Part shown: positions 1-5,322 of the stretch, piece by piece
How positions within the stretch are numbered: position 1 is the first letter of the stretch
Layout of the letters: each line of letters begins with the position of its first letter
Assembly: GCA_030533035.1 (NCBI GenBank)
Contig: JAUNJW010000134.1
Span: forward strand, 1 to 5,981
Direction of reading: 5' to 3'
DNA: 5,981 bases
DNA from: Erysipelotrichaceae bacterium
GTDB taxonomy: Bacteria > Bacillota_I > Bacilli_A > Erysipelotrichales > Erysipelotrichaceae
Notes under the pieces: model-generated
Databases searched by the model: none
What the model saw: only the letters and a program-made list of their open reading frames with translations
Told to the model about the DNA's origin: nothing
Position numbers and translations under genes: made by a program

Positions 1-2
1 TG

Positions 3-218
3 CCGCTTGTACTGTTCATTGAAAAAGGCAGGATCACTGCCTTCGACAACGAAACATGCATGGAGGATTCCACGGTGATCTCACCGAGGAAATACTGGAC
101 ATCCGCAAGAAAAGAGGCTTTGAAAGCCAGACTGACAGAGAATATTGAAAGAGTGGCGGCGCTGCAGGCAGAAAATGATTCAAAAGGCTGCGACACCGGC
201 TGCAAAGTAGGAGATTAG
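3..218 (+). CDS. C-terminal fragment of an unrecognised protein
   Basis: This is the last 71 codons of a gene that begins before the window. The frame starting at base 3 is open from the edge to a TAG at 216-218. I do not recognise the family. The fragment begins with a hydrophobic strand and turn (LVLFIEKGRITAFDN). A basic and acidic, probably helical stretch follows (about residues 30-57), and then a short tail with two cysteines (GCDTGC). Nothing in it shows a membrane segment or a catalytic motif. An intrinsic terminator begins three bases after the stop, so this is the last gene of its transcript. That placement also supports TAG being a real stop here, which matters for reading the interrupted rnr gene downstream. 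Reality of the coding frame is likely but unproven, because the start is missing. Confidence 0.55.
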   Translation, partial: PLVLFIEKGRITAFDNETCMEDSTVISPRKYWTSARKEALKARLTENIERVAALQAENDSKGCDTGCKVGD

Positions 219-220
219 AC

Positions 221-248
221 AAGAGGCCAGCTCAGAGGGCCTCTTTTT
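221..248 (+). terminator. Rho-independent terminator after the partial gene
   Basis: AAGAGGCC (221-228) pairs with GGCCTCTT (238-245), giving an 8-bp stem with a 9-nt loop, and the arm runs into five T residues (244-248). It sits just behind the TAG at 216-218. It also lies five bases beyond the stop of the convergent minus-strand gene. On that strand the hairpin is not followed by a T-run, so it works mainly for the plus strand. Confidence 0.85.
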
Positions 249-252
249 CATT

Positions 253-1293
253 TCAGCTCAGCATTTCATTGTGCATGCCTGTCATTCCTGATTCCAGGAA
301 TTCCACGGCCTCGTCAATGGCCTTCAGGCTGTCACAGATATTGACGGTAGTATTCATCAGATCAGCCGCGCTTTCGATCATATCCGCGAACAGCACTGAC
401 CTGACCCGGATTTCCCGCGGAATCCCGTAATCAGACACAGTATTCAGGAGAATCTCATTCATCACCAGGGAAATGTCCTCATCCGGTTCGGCAAGTTTTT
501 CGCCGATAATCATGCCGGTGGCGGTATCTGCAGCCAGAACAAACGGGGCGGCGCACGGCCTCGGCCAGGCGGGATCGCTGATATGCATGTTGGTGTAATG
601 CACATCCATCTCGAATATCATGTCATTTCTGCGGGCGTTCCTGATCTGATCCCTGATCTGTTCATCCGAGAAAGTCGCGAGTTCAGCTGTGTAGTCGATG
701 CTGGGAAGAGGGGGATAGTCAAATGTCCAGTCATCCTCATCTTCAGCAGTGATATCACAATAGCAGCAGCCATGATCCATGCCGAAGCCCCAGTTTTCAG
801 AAGGCAGGCCATAGGGCAGAACATCCAGGAACATCCGCAGCCACGCGTTAAGCTTGGCAATCTCGACATTTTCCGGCGTCCAGGGATAGAAGCCTCTCCT
901 TAATGAAAGAACATAGGGAATCCCGAGGACAGAATCATTGAAATCAAATCCTGACTCCGCGAAGATTTCATACTGTTCATCGGGCATCTCCTCTTCTTCG
1001 CCGAAATAGATGGTCAGACAGTTCTGCTGAAACAGCGGATAAACGGGCGGCAGGTTCAGATCCCCGCCGGTGCGCAGCAGATTATAATCGTTGAGTCCGT
1101 CTTCTCCTTCGTAAAAGACCAGGCCGTAGGTATTGCCTGCATTGCCGAGGATGTTGACATAGACGGGCTCTTCCGATTCCAGGTATTTGATGCAGAACAG
1201 CTGGCCGTCATCGAAATGAAGCCAGGGTTCCGCTTCAAGAAGTTCGGCTGCCAGCTGGTAAAAAACTGTCCAGTTCTGTTTATCGTATGCCAT
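253..1293 (-). CDS. Uncharacterised protein resembling DUF7309/DUF6930-type proteins
   Basis: A 346-residue acidic, soluble-looking protein with no signal peptide or membrane segment. The N-terminal part (about residues 7-75: a WTVFYQLAAELLEAEPW helix, then an ILGNAGNTYGLVFYEG strand pattern) resembles what I recall of DUF7309-type domains. The C-terminal part (about 240-338) resembles DUF6930-type domains. There PWPRPCAAPFVLAAD and TGMIIG are followed by an EILLNT helix, the strand PREIRVRS, and a final helix ending DEAVEFLE. The middle holds a CCYC cluster near residue 178. Both family names are from memory and were not searched. No enzymatic function is known to me for these domains. The ATG is preceded by GGAG with nine bases between, and the gene ends in TGA. 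It is transcribed divergently from secG and converges on the upstream partial gene, so it is probably a single-gene transcript. Confidence 0.85.
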   Translation of the reverse strand: MAYDKQNWTVFYQLAAELLEAEPWLHFDDGQLFCIKYLESEEPVYVNILGNAGNTYGLVFYEGEDGLNDYNLLRTGGDLNLPPVYPLFQQNCLTIYFGEEEEMPDEQYEIFAESGFDFNDSVLGIPYVLSLRRGFYPWTPENVEIAKLNAWLRMFLDVLPYGLPSENWGFGMDHGCCYCDITAEDEDDWTFDYPPLPSIDYTAELATFSDEQIRDQIRNARRNDMIFEMDVHYTNMHISDPAWPRPCAAPFVLAADTATGMIIGEKLAEPDEDISLVMNEILLNTVSDYGIPREIRVRSVLFADMIESAADLMNTTVNICDSLKAIDEAVEFLESGMTGMHNEMLS

Positions 1294-1314
1294 AGGTTTT
1301 GTCTCCGTATTCCC

Positions 1315-1343
1315 ATTGTAGCGGAGTTCCGGTTAAAAAGAAA
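1315..1343 (-). promoter_or_regulatory. Possible promoter of the minus-strand gene
   Basis: On the minus strand, TACAAT (1320-1315) lies 21 bases before the ATG of the 346-residue gene. A poor -35 (TTTCTT, 1343-1338) is 17 bases upstream of it. The -10 is good and the -35 is weak, so this is a tentative call. GGAG at 1306-1303 would be the ribosome binding site of the resulting short leader. Confidence 0.3.
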
Positions 1344-1383
1344 TGAAACAGGTACAATGTTAAGAATATTGAAAATCCCTTGT

Positions 1384-1412
1384 TTGCATGAGTGACATAA
1401 GGGTGTTATAAT
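1384..1412 (+). promoter_or_regulatory. secG operon promoter with extended -10
   Basis: TTGCAT (1384-1389), a 17-base spacer and a perfect TATAAT (1407-1412) preceded by TGT, which makes an extended -10. Transcription would begin near 1419, about 29 bases before the secG ATG. It is the only convincing promoter seen ahead of secG and probably also drives rnr, smpB and the 173-residue gene by read-through. Confidence 0.75.
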
Positions 1413-1447
1413 GATCCGGCATATATCAAAAGCGAAAGGAGCGTACC

Positions 1448-1669
1448 ATGCTTGACGCATTATTAATGATCGTTTCAGCAATGCTGATTATCCTCTCATT
1501 GCTGCAGAGCGGCAAGACCAGCGGTATGTCAGGTGCACTGACCGGAGCCGGCGGACTGAACCTGTTTGCCAACCAGAAGGAAAGAGGCTCTGAGAAAGTT
1601 ATTTCCAATATGACTCTCGGACTGGGAATTGCATTCTTCGTTCTCGTCATCCTGATCAGAATTGTCTAA
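1448..1669 (+). CDS. secG: Preprotein translocase subunit SecG
   Basis: SecG is the small auxiliary subunit of the SecYEG channel in the cytoplasmic membrane and assists SecA-driven export. At 73 residues the protein has the usual Firmicute length. It has two hydrophobic segments (about residues 3-20 and 53-72) around a conserved polar loop. The loop holds the family pattern LLQSGKTSGMSGALTG, followed by a glycine-rich stretch and NLFANQKERG. AAAGGAG (1435-1441) lies six bases before the ATG, so the start is secure, and the stop is TAA. It leads the cluster with rnr and smpB behind it, an order known from Bacillus and streptococci. A hairpin with a T-run directly after the stop suggests that not all transcripts continue into rnr. 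Confidence 0.96.
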   Translation: MLDALLMIVSAMLIILSLLQSGKTSGMSGALTGAGGLNLFANQKERGSEKVISNMTLGLGIAFFVLVILIRIV

Positions 1670-1677
1670 AGTATTGC

Positions 1678-1700
1678 GCCGGTATATATGCCGGTTTTTC
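1678..1700 (+). terminator. Terminator-like hairpin between secG and rnr
   Basis: CCGGTA (1679-1684) pairs with TGCCGG (1689-1694), with one G-U pair and a TATA loop. A flanking G-U pair may extend it. Five T residues (1695-1699) follow, and the next bases remain T-rich up to the rnr ATG at 1708. The stem is short, so I expect partial termination. It fills the place where the rnr ribosome binding site would normally be. Confidence 0.6.
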
Positions 1701-1707
1701 TTATTTT

Positions 1708-2826
1708 ATGGAAACAAAAGAAGTAAAAGATCTTATCCTGGGATATCTTGAAAACCATCCCACCCAGAACAGCACTGCCGGTGTGATCCAGGACGCTGTA
1801 TGTCCTGATAAAAGCGACGCGCCGGTATTTCGTGATGCCCTGCAGGAACTCCAGGATGAATACATGGTTTTCCTGAACAGGAGAGGCGAATACATGAACC
1901 GCCAGAAAGCCGGGGTGTTTGAAGGAAAGATTTCCATTGCCCGCTCCGGCATCGGCTATGTCAACCGTGAGGACAGGGCAGCTGCCAAAATCGAGGAACC
2001 TGACCAGCATGGCGCCATGGATGGGGATACAGTTCTTGTCTACTGCCAGCTCTGGCAGATCTATGGTGAAGTGATCACTGTTACGCAGAGAGCGAGAACC
2101 CAGCTGATCGGCACGTATTATGACCGCGGGCACGGACTGAAATTTGTCCTGGATGATGAAAAACTCAGGAACAGAACGTGCAAGGTTCTTCTGGATCCGG
2201 AAATCAGACCGGTGGACGGCTCGAAAGTTCTCTGCGATATTGAAAAGTATGACGGGCCGATGACCCTCCGTGTCAGACGTCTGATCGGTCATAAGGATGA
2301 CCCGGGTGTTGATATTCTTTCCATTCTCCTTGACCACGGCATCGAGCCTGAATTCCCTGAGGAAGTCATGGAGGAAGTCAAGCAGATTCCTTCCTTTGTT
2401 TCAGAAGAAGAAACAGAAGGCAGAACAGATCTGAGAGATGATATCACCGTCACAATTGACGGCGATGATTCAAAGGACTTTGACGACGCGGTTTCCTGTG
2501 TCAGGGAAGAAAACGGCTGGCTGCTCAGAGTCTCCATCGCGGATGTTTCGTATTATGTCAGGGAAGGAAGCGCCCTGGATAAGGAAGCCGCGAAGAGGGC
2601 GTGTTCCACCTATGTCACAGACCGGGTGGTGCCGATGCTGCCGCATGAATTAAGCAACGGAATCTGTTCCCTGAATCCGGATACCGACAGGCTGACGATC
2701 ACCTGTGAAATGCATGTTTCCGGGAATGGTTCTGTCAGTGACTACCGGCTGTATCCCAGTGTCATCCATTCCAATGAAAGGATGACTTACCGGAATGTAA
2801 ATAAAATTCTTTTCGGCAATGAATAG
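1708..2826 (+). CDS. rnr: RNase R N-terminal part, ended by premature TAG
   Basis: This 372-residue open frame carries a winged-helix region (about 1-60) and a first cold-shock domain (about 66-115: GVFEGKISIARSGIGYV and GAMDGDTVLV). A second OB-fold region follows (about 130-200), and then the first part of the RNB domain. The metal-binding cluster is complete: D251, D257, D259 and D260 in IDGDDSKDFDDAV. SIADVSYYV (276-284) and the PMLPHELSNGICSLNP segment also match the family. The first position of the IADVS motif is Ser where His is common. There is no Shine-Dalgarno before ATG 1708, because the bases upstream are a hairpin and a T-run. No other ATG, GTG or TTG start lies upstream in the frame, which is open from 1594. 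The fragment lacks the rest of the active site, so it should bind RNA at most. Confidence 0.85.
   Translation: METKEVKDLILGYLENHPTQNSTAGVIQDAVCPDKSDAPVFRDALQELQDEYMVFLNRRGEYMNRQKAGVFEGKISIARSGIGYVNREDRAAAKIEEPDQHGAMDGDTVLVYCQLWQIYGEVITVTQRARTQLIGTYYDRGHGLKFVLDDEKLRNRTCKVLLDPEIRPVDGSKVLCDIEKYDGPMTLRVRRLIGHKDDPGVDILSILLDHGIEPEFPEEVMEEVKQIPSFVSEEETEGRTDLRDDITVTIDGDDSKDFDDAVSCVREENGWLLRVSIADVSYYVREGSALDKEAAKRACSTYVTDRVVPMLPHELSNGICSLNPDTDRLTITCEMHVSGNGSVSDYRLYPSVIHSNERMTYRNVNKILFGNE
1879..1896 (+). promoter_or_regulatory. Internal Shine-Dalgarno and in-frame ATG within rnr
   Basis: AGGAGAGG (1879-1886) stands seven bases before an ATG at 1894-1896, which is codon 63 of rnr in frame. Starting here would omit the helix-turn-helix and begin just before the first cold-shock domain. 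It is the best ribosome binding site near the beginning of rnr, while ATG 1708 has none. It may be chance, since AGGAGAGG also encodes NRRGE of the normal protein. Confidence 0.35.
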
Positions 2827-2979
2827 CTCAAAGAGAAATACAGGCACCTCGGCGATCTGTTTGAGACACTGGCGGAATGCGCTGACGCCATCAGATCTTA
2901 CAGGGTCCACAAAGGCGCAATTGAATTCTCCTCCACTGAATCAAAGATTACAGTCGATATAAAAGGCTGGCCAATTGAT

Positions 2980-3897
2980 GTGCAGCCGGCGGAAAGAGGC
3001 CATGCGGAGAGAATCATTGAAGACTGCATGATCGCCGCCAATGTCTGCACTGCCAACTTCCTGCGCTGGCAGGAAATTCCGGCTATTTACAGAATTCACG
3101 AAGAGCCTTCGCTGAGAAGGATCCGTGATTTTGTCAAAGCCTCAGAAGTTATGGGCCATAAGCTTGTTGTCGGCAAGACAGTCTACCCCAATGAACTGCA
3201 GAGATATCTCGATTCCATCCAGGATCTCGATGAATATCCCGTTTTAAGCATGATGCTGCTGAGATGCATGCAGAAGGCAAGATATGATTCCTCATGCGCC
3301 GGTCACTTCGGCCTTGCGGAAGAGGAATATCTCCATTTCACTTCACCGATCCGCAGATATCCGGATCTGATTGTCCACAGGATGCTCAGAAGATACAGCT
3401 TTGAAGCCTGCATGGACATGAAGAAGCGGGAAGAGGATGAAAAGAAATGCGCGGAATACGCTGAATCTTCAAGCACAAGGGAAAGAATCAGCACCGATGC
3501 GGAATATGCCTGTGATGATCTCAAGAAGGCGCAGTACATGTCAGACAAGCTTGGCAGGAAATACGAAGGCATCATTACCGGCGTCTCCGGTTCAGGCTTC
3601 TATGTCCAGCTGCCCAATACGGTCGAAGGACTTGTCAGAATCGCTTCTCTTGACGATGATTATTATGAATACAATCCGGAACGTCTGGAACTGCGCGGAT
3701 CATCCTCAGGCAGGGTGTACTGTGTAGGCCTCAAAGTGAAAGTGGCTGTCATGGCTGCTGATGTCCATAACGGCAATATTGAATTCGCTCTTTTTGGAAA
3801 GAATGGCTTCATTCCAGGCAGAAAGAAAACCGGAAAAAAGGCAACCGCCTACAGTTCCCGCCGTAAGTCACAGGGGACAAGGAGGAAACATGGCTGA
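2980..3897 (+). CDS. rnr: RNase R C-terminal part after the premature stop
   Basis: The frame stays open directly from the TAG at 2824-2826, and RNase R similarity begins at 2827. The first possible restart codon is a GTG at 2980, giving 305 residues. It holds the end of the RNB domain with the catalytic motif HFTSPIRRYPDLIVHR (codons 543-558 of the full frame, R549 corresponding to the catalytic Arg of RNase II). The S1 domain starts near codon 618 (KYEGIITGVSGSGFYVQL), and a lysine/arginine-rich tail of about 30 residues ends the protein. The bases before GTG 2980 offer no good ribosome binding site, and a start there would skip conserved RNB sequence. I read this as the tail of the interrupted gene and not an independent protein. 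Its last eight bases overlap smpB. Confidence 0.7.
   Translation: MQPAERGHAERIIEDCMIAANVCTANFLRWQEIPAIYRIHEEPSLRRIRDFVKASEVMGHKLVVGKTVYPNELQRYLDSIQDLDEYPVLSMMLLRCMQKARYDSSCAGHFGLAEEEYLHFTSPIRRYPDLIVHRMLRRYSFEACMDMKKREEDEKKCAEYAESSSTRERISTDAEYACDDLKKAQYMSDKLGRKYEGIITGVSGSGFYVQLPNTVEGLVRIASLDDDYYEYNPERLELRGSSSGRVYCVGLKVKVAVMAADVHNGNIEFALFGKNGFIPGRKKTGKKATAYSSRRKSQGTRRKHG
3879..3885 (+). promoter_or_regulatory. smpB ribosome binding site inside the end of rnr
   Basis: AAGGAGG lies four bases before ATG 3890, within the last codons of rnr. This strong site decides the smpB start and shows that SmpB can be translated even if ribosomes leave rnr at its internal TAG. Confidence 0.8.
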
Positions 3898-4351
3898 GAA
3901 AAGCAGAGAAAAAACAGTCGCGATGAACCGCAGGGCCTCGCATGATTATTTCCTGGAGGACCGCTACGAATGCGGACTGGTACTGACCGGCACGGAGATC
4001 AAGTCCATCCGTGACGGCAAGGTGCAGTTCAAGGATTCCTATATCTCCATTTACAAAGGAGAGGCGTGGATCAAGGGCATGCATATTTCTCCGTATAAAT
4101 ACGGCAATATCTTCAATGTTGATGAAGAAAGGGACCGCAAACTTCTGCTTCATAAATATGAAATCCAGAAGCTGCACATGAAAGTCAAGACCAAAGGCTA
4201 CACGCTTGTTCCGGTCAGAATGTATCTCAAAAACGGAAGAGCCAAGCTGGAAATTGCGCTTGCAAAAGGAAAAAACCTTGTTGATAAGCGTGAAACGCAG
4301 AAACTCAGGGACGCCAAGCGTGAAATGGAAAAGGCTCTCAAGCTGAGGTGA
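3890..4351 (+). CDS. smpB: SsrA-binding protein SmpB
   Basis: SmpB binds the tRNA-like part of tmRNA, mimics the missing anticodon arm and delivers tmRNA to ribosomes stalled on mRNAs without a stop codon. The protein has 153 residues, the usual size. Hallmarks are NRRASHDYFLEDRYECGLVLTGTEIKSIRDGKV near the N-terminus, then HISPYKYGNIFN, RKLLLHKYEIQKL and TLVPVRMYLKNGRAKLEIALAKGK. The C-terminal tail DKRETQKLRDAKREM enters the mRNA channel in known SmpB structures. The start at 3890 follows AAGGAGG and fits the family. The same frame is open upstream to an ATG at 3761, but that stretch is rnr read out of frame. The gene overlaps the last eight bases of rnr, and its TGA overlaps the ribosome binding site of the next gene, so translation is probably coupled. 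The partner RNA lies 580 bases downstream. Confidence 0.97.
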   Translation: MAEKSREKTVAMNRRASHDYFLEDRYECGLVLTGTEIKSIRDGKVQFKDSYISIYKGEAWIKGMHISPYKYGNIFNVDEERDRKLLLHKYEIQKLHMKVKTKGYTLVPVRMYLKNGRAKLEIALAKGKNLVDKRETQKLRDAKREMEKALKLR

Positions 4352-4353
4352 TT

Positions 4354-4875
4354 ATGGAAGAGATTCTTGAAATACTCAGAACACATCTTGAAAAATATCC
4401 GAAGATGACACCGCAGGACTGCTTCAAGCTCATCTATCAGAATGAACTCGGTCCCGGCCATCTGGTCAGGAATGAAAAAGAATCCTTGGAATTGCTGAAA
4501 AAAGAATGGGATTCCATTGAAGCGGATGAAAATGAAGAACTCATTGAACCTCTCGGGAACAACCTCTGCCGCCTCAATCTGAAAAAGGCAAAGTGCAGAT
4601 ATACTCCAGAAGAGATCAATGACATCTTTGTGCGGACTGCCAATATTCACCGGGGCAGGATGGGTGAGTTCATGCACAACATGAAGCTCCTGAAACACAA
4701 TCTGGAAAACCTTCCTGTCAATTTCACGTACGATGAATTCATTGAATTCCAGGAAATGTACAGAGGCAGGGGATATCCTGCTCTGCACCACAGTCCGCAA
4801 TACAAAGAAGCCTATGATCCTCATTACAGGGTTGTCTACACAGGCTTTGCGGAATCACTGGATTTAGATTGTTGA
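4354..4875 (+). CDS. Conserved-looking hypothetical protein between smpB and ssrA
   Basis: A 173-residue, charged, cytoplasmic-looking protein without signal peptide or membrane segment. I recall similar Firmicute proteins with the N-terminal pattern YPKMTPQDCFKLIYQNELGPGHLV and a C-terminal YDPHYRVV ending, all of unknown function. The sequence is mostly helical in appearance, with a central stretch rich in Glu (EADENEELIEPLGNN) followed by CRLNLKKAKCRYTPEEIN. The GPGHL and LHHSP histidines could be functional, but nothing shows it. The ATG at 4354 follows GAGGTGA (4345-4351), which overlaps the smpB stop. The GTG at 4348 lies inside that binding site and is unlikely to be the start. The TGA at 4873-4875 forms part of the -35 box of ssrA. 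Its position invites a link with ribosome rescue, which is only inference. Confidence 0.87.
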   Translation: MEEILEILRTHLEKYPKMTPQDCFKLIYQNELGPGHLVRNEKESLELLKKEWDSIEADENEELIEPLGNNLCRLNLKKAKCRYTPEEINDIFVRTANIHRGRMGEFMHNMKLLKHNLENLPVNFTYDEFIEFQEMYRGRGYPALHHSPQYKEAYDPHYRVVYTGFAESLDLDC

Positions 4876-4900
4876 CCGCTGGTCAGACAAGTGCTATATT
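4872..4900 (+). promoter_or_regulatory. ssrA promoter
   Basis: TTGACC (4872-4877), a 17-base spacer and TATATT (4895-4900) preceded by TGC, giving an extended -10. The -35 overlaps the stop codon of the upstream gene. Transcription would start near 4907, about 23 bases before the mature tmRNA 5' end, leaving a short leader for RNase P to remove. This is close to consensus and fits an abundant RNA. Confidence 0.8.
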
Positions 4901-4903
4901 CTA

Positions 4904-4924
4904 TATGCATCCAAAAGATGCATA
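4904..4924 (+). repeat. Perfect inverted repeat in the tmRNA leader
   Basis: TATGCATC (4904-4911) and GATGCATA (4917-4924) form an 8-bp perfect dyad around CAAAA. If transcription starts near 4907, at least GCATC/GATGC would form a hairpin at the very 5' end of pre-tmRNA, five bases before the mature end. It could be a protective 5' hairpin, an operator next to the -10, or incidental. Confidence 0.55.
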
Positions 4925-4929
4925 AACAT

Positions 4930-5293
4930 GGGGCTGTAATGGATTTCGACAGGTTTATGTTTGATTCAGGCTGCAGTGGAGCGGTGACCTTATCACCACC
5001 TAAATTTAAACGCTAACAGAAACAATAGTTTCGCTTTCGCTGCTTAATCTAACTTACGCATAACGCGTCGCAGCGACCCGGCCGTACTTTAGCCGTTATG
5101 TACGTGCTGCGTAACTGAAACGGATAAGGCAAGTCTTAAGCCTGTAAGACAAGCCCGACAATTCACAGGCAGATTCAGCTGACGGTTAGCCCACTGACAT
5201 GTCCGCTGTCTTATTCAACCAGTGGGATAAACTGTAGACGCAGGAATGTGGGACAACTCTTGGACAGGGGTTCGACTCCCCTCAGCTCCACTA
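4930..5293 (+). ncRNA. ssrA: Transfer-messenger RNA (tmRNA, 10Sa RNA)
   Basis: tmRNA enters stalled ribosomes with SmpB, takes over as template and adds a degradation tag. The 5' end has the tmRNA signature GGGGCTGTAATGG...TTCGACAGG. The 3' end has a T-arm (AGGGG, loop TTCGACT, CCCCT) and CAGCTCC, which pairs with GGGGCTG (4930-4936) as a 7-bp acceptor stem including one G-U. The discriminator is A5290. The genome has CTA, not CCA, at 5291-5293, so the CCA must be added enzymatically. The inferred resume codon is GCT at 5012, and the tag frame reads ANRNNSFAFAA to TAA at 5045-5047. Supporting helices include GGTGA/TCACC before the tag, TTACGCA/TGCGTAA after it, and CCCACTG/CAGTGGG further on. 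The one-piece form is normal for Firmicutes. A long hairpin terminator follows. Confidence 0.97.
5012..5047 (+). other. tmRNA tag-peptide reading frame
   Basis: GCT at 5012-5014 starts the frame ANRNNSFAFAA and TAA at 5045-5047 ends it. The resume codon is placed by position relative to the A/T-rich single-stranded run TAAATTTAAAC, as in Bacillus tmRNA, and by the expected hydrophobic alanine-ending tail. With the alanine carried by tmRNA, the tag would be 12 residues. It ends FAFAA where many bacteria have YALAA or similar. Confidence 0.8.
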
Positions 5294-5322
5294 TTGAAAA
5301 AAGCCTCCTTATGTAGTACAAT
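5294..5322 (+). promoter_or_regulatory. relBE promoter inside the ssrA terminator
   Basis: TTGAAA (5294-5299), a 17-base spacer and TACAAT (5317-5322). Transcription would begin near 5329. That leaves a leader of about 16 bases carrying only the 3' arm of the hairpin, so the Shine-Dalgarno is free. The -10 lies on a dyad (GTAGTAC/GTGCTAC) that could be the binding site of the antitoxin. Confidence 0.65.

Larger units (their letters stand above)
1708..3897 (+). pseudogene. rnr: Ribonuclease R gene interrupted by an in-frame TAG
   Basis: RNase R is a 3'-5' processive exoribonuclease that digests structured RNA. It also degrades mRNAs released by trans-translation, for which it works with SmpB and tmRNA. 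From the ATG at 1708 to the TGA at 3895-3897 a single frame encodes 729 residues, a normal RNase R length. Domains run in the expected order: N-terminal helix-turn-helix, cold-shock domains, RNB, S1 and a basic tail. The only lesion is TAG at 2824-2826 (codon 373). Similarity continues across it without a gap (KILFGNE, stop, LKEKYRHL), so this is a point change and not a frameshift. Gln codons read in the upstream part are CAG, so one transition would explain it. The end overlaps smpB by eight bases. It could be a true pseudogene, a sequence error, or a gene expressed by read-through. I see no other decay. Confidence 0.85.

Noticed and set aside
583..903. Plus-strand open frame opposite the 346-residue gene
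   Set aside because: It is antisense to a gene with better start signals and recognisable sequence, and has no domain-like features.
1666..2337. 223-residue minus-strand open frame opposite rnr
   Set aside because: It is the shadow of the RNase R coding sequence with no binding site or recognisable motif.
2824..2826. Pyrrolysine or selenocysteine insertion at the rnr stop
   Set aside because: Selenocysteine uses UGA. No pyrrolysine machinery is visible in the window and RNase R is not known to need it, so a mutated or suppressed glutamine-type codon is simpler.
3761..3889. Upstream extension of smpB from an ATG at 3761
   Set aside because: The extension is rnr sequence in another frame, does not resemble SmpB, and ATG 3890 has AAGGAGG and gives the normal family length.
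2980..3897. A separate functional gene beginning at GTG 2980
   Set aside because: RNase R similarity starts at 2827, in the same frame directly after the TAG. The GTG has no convincing binding site and would cut the RNB domain in the middle.
4348..4353. GTG at 4348 as start of the gene after smpB
   Set aside because: It lies within the GAGGTGA ribosome binding site that serves ATG 4354.
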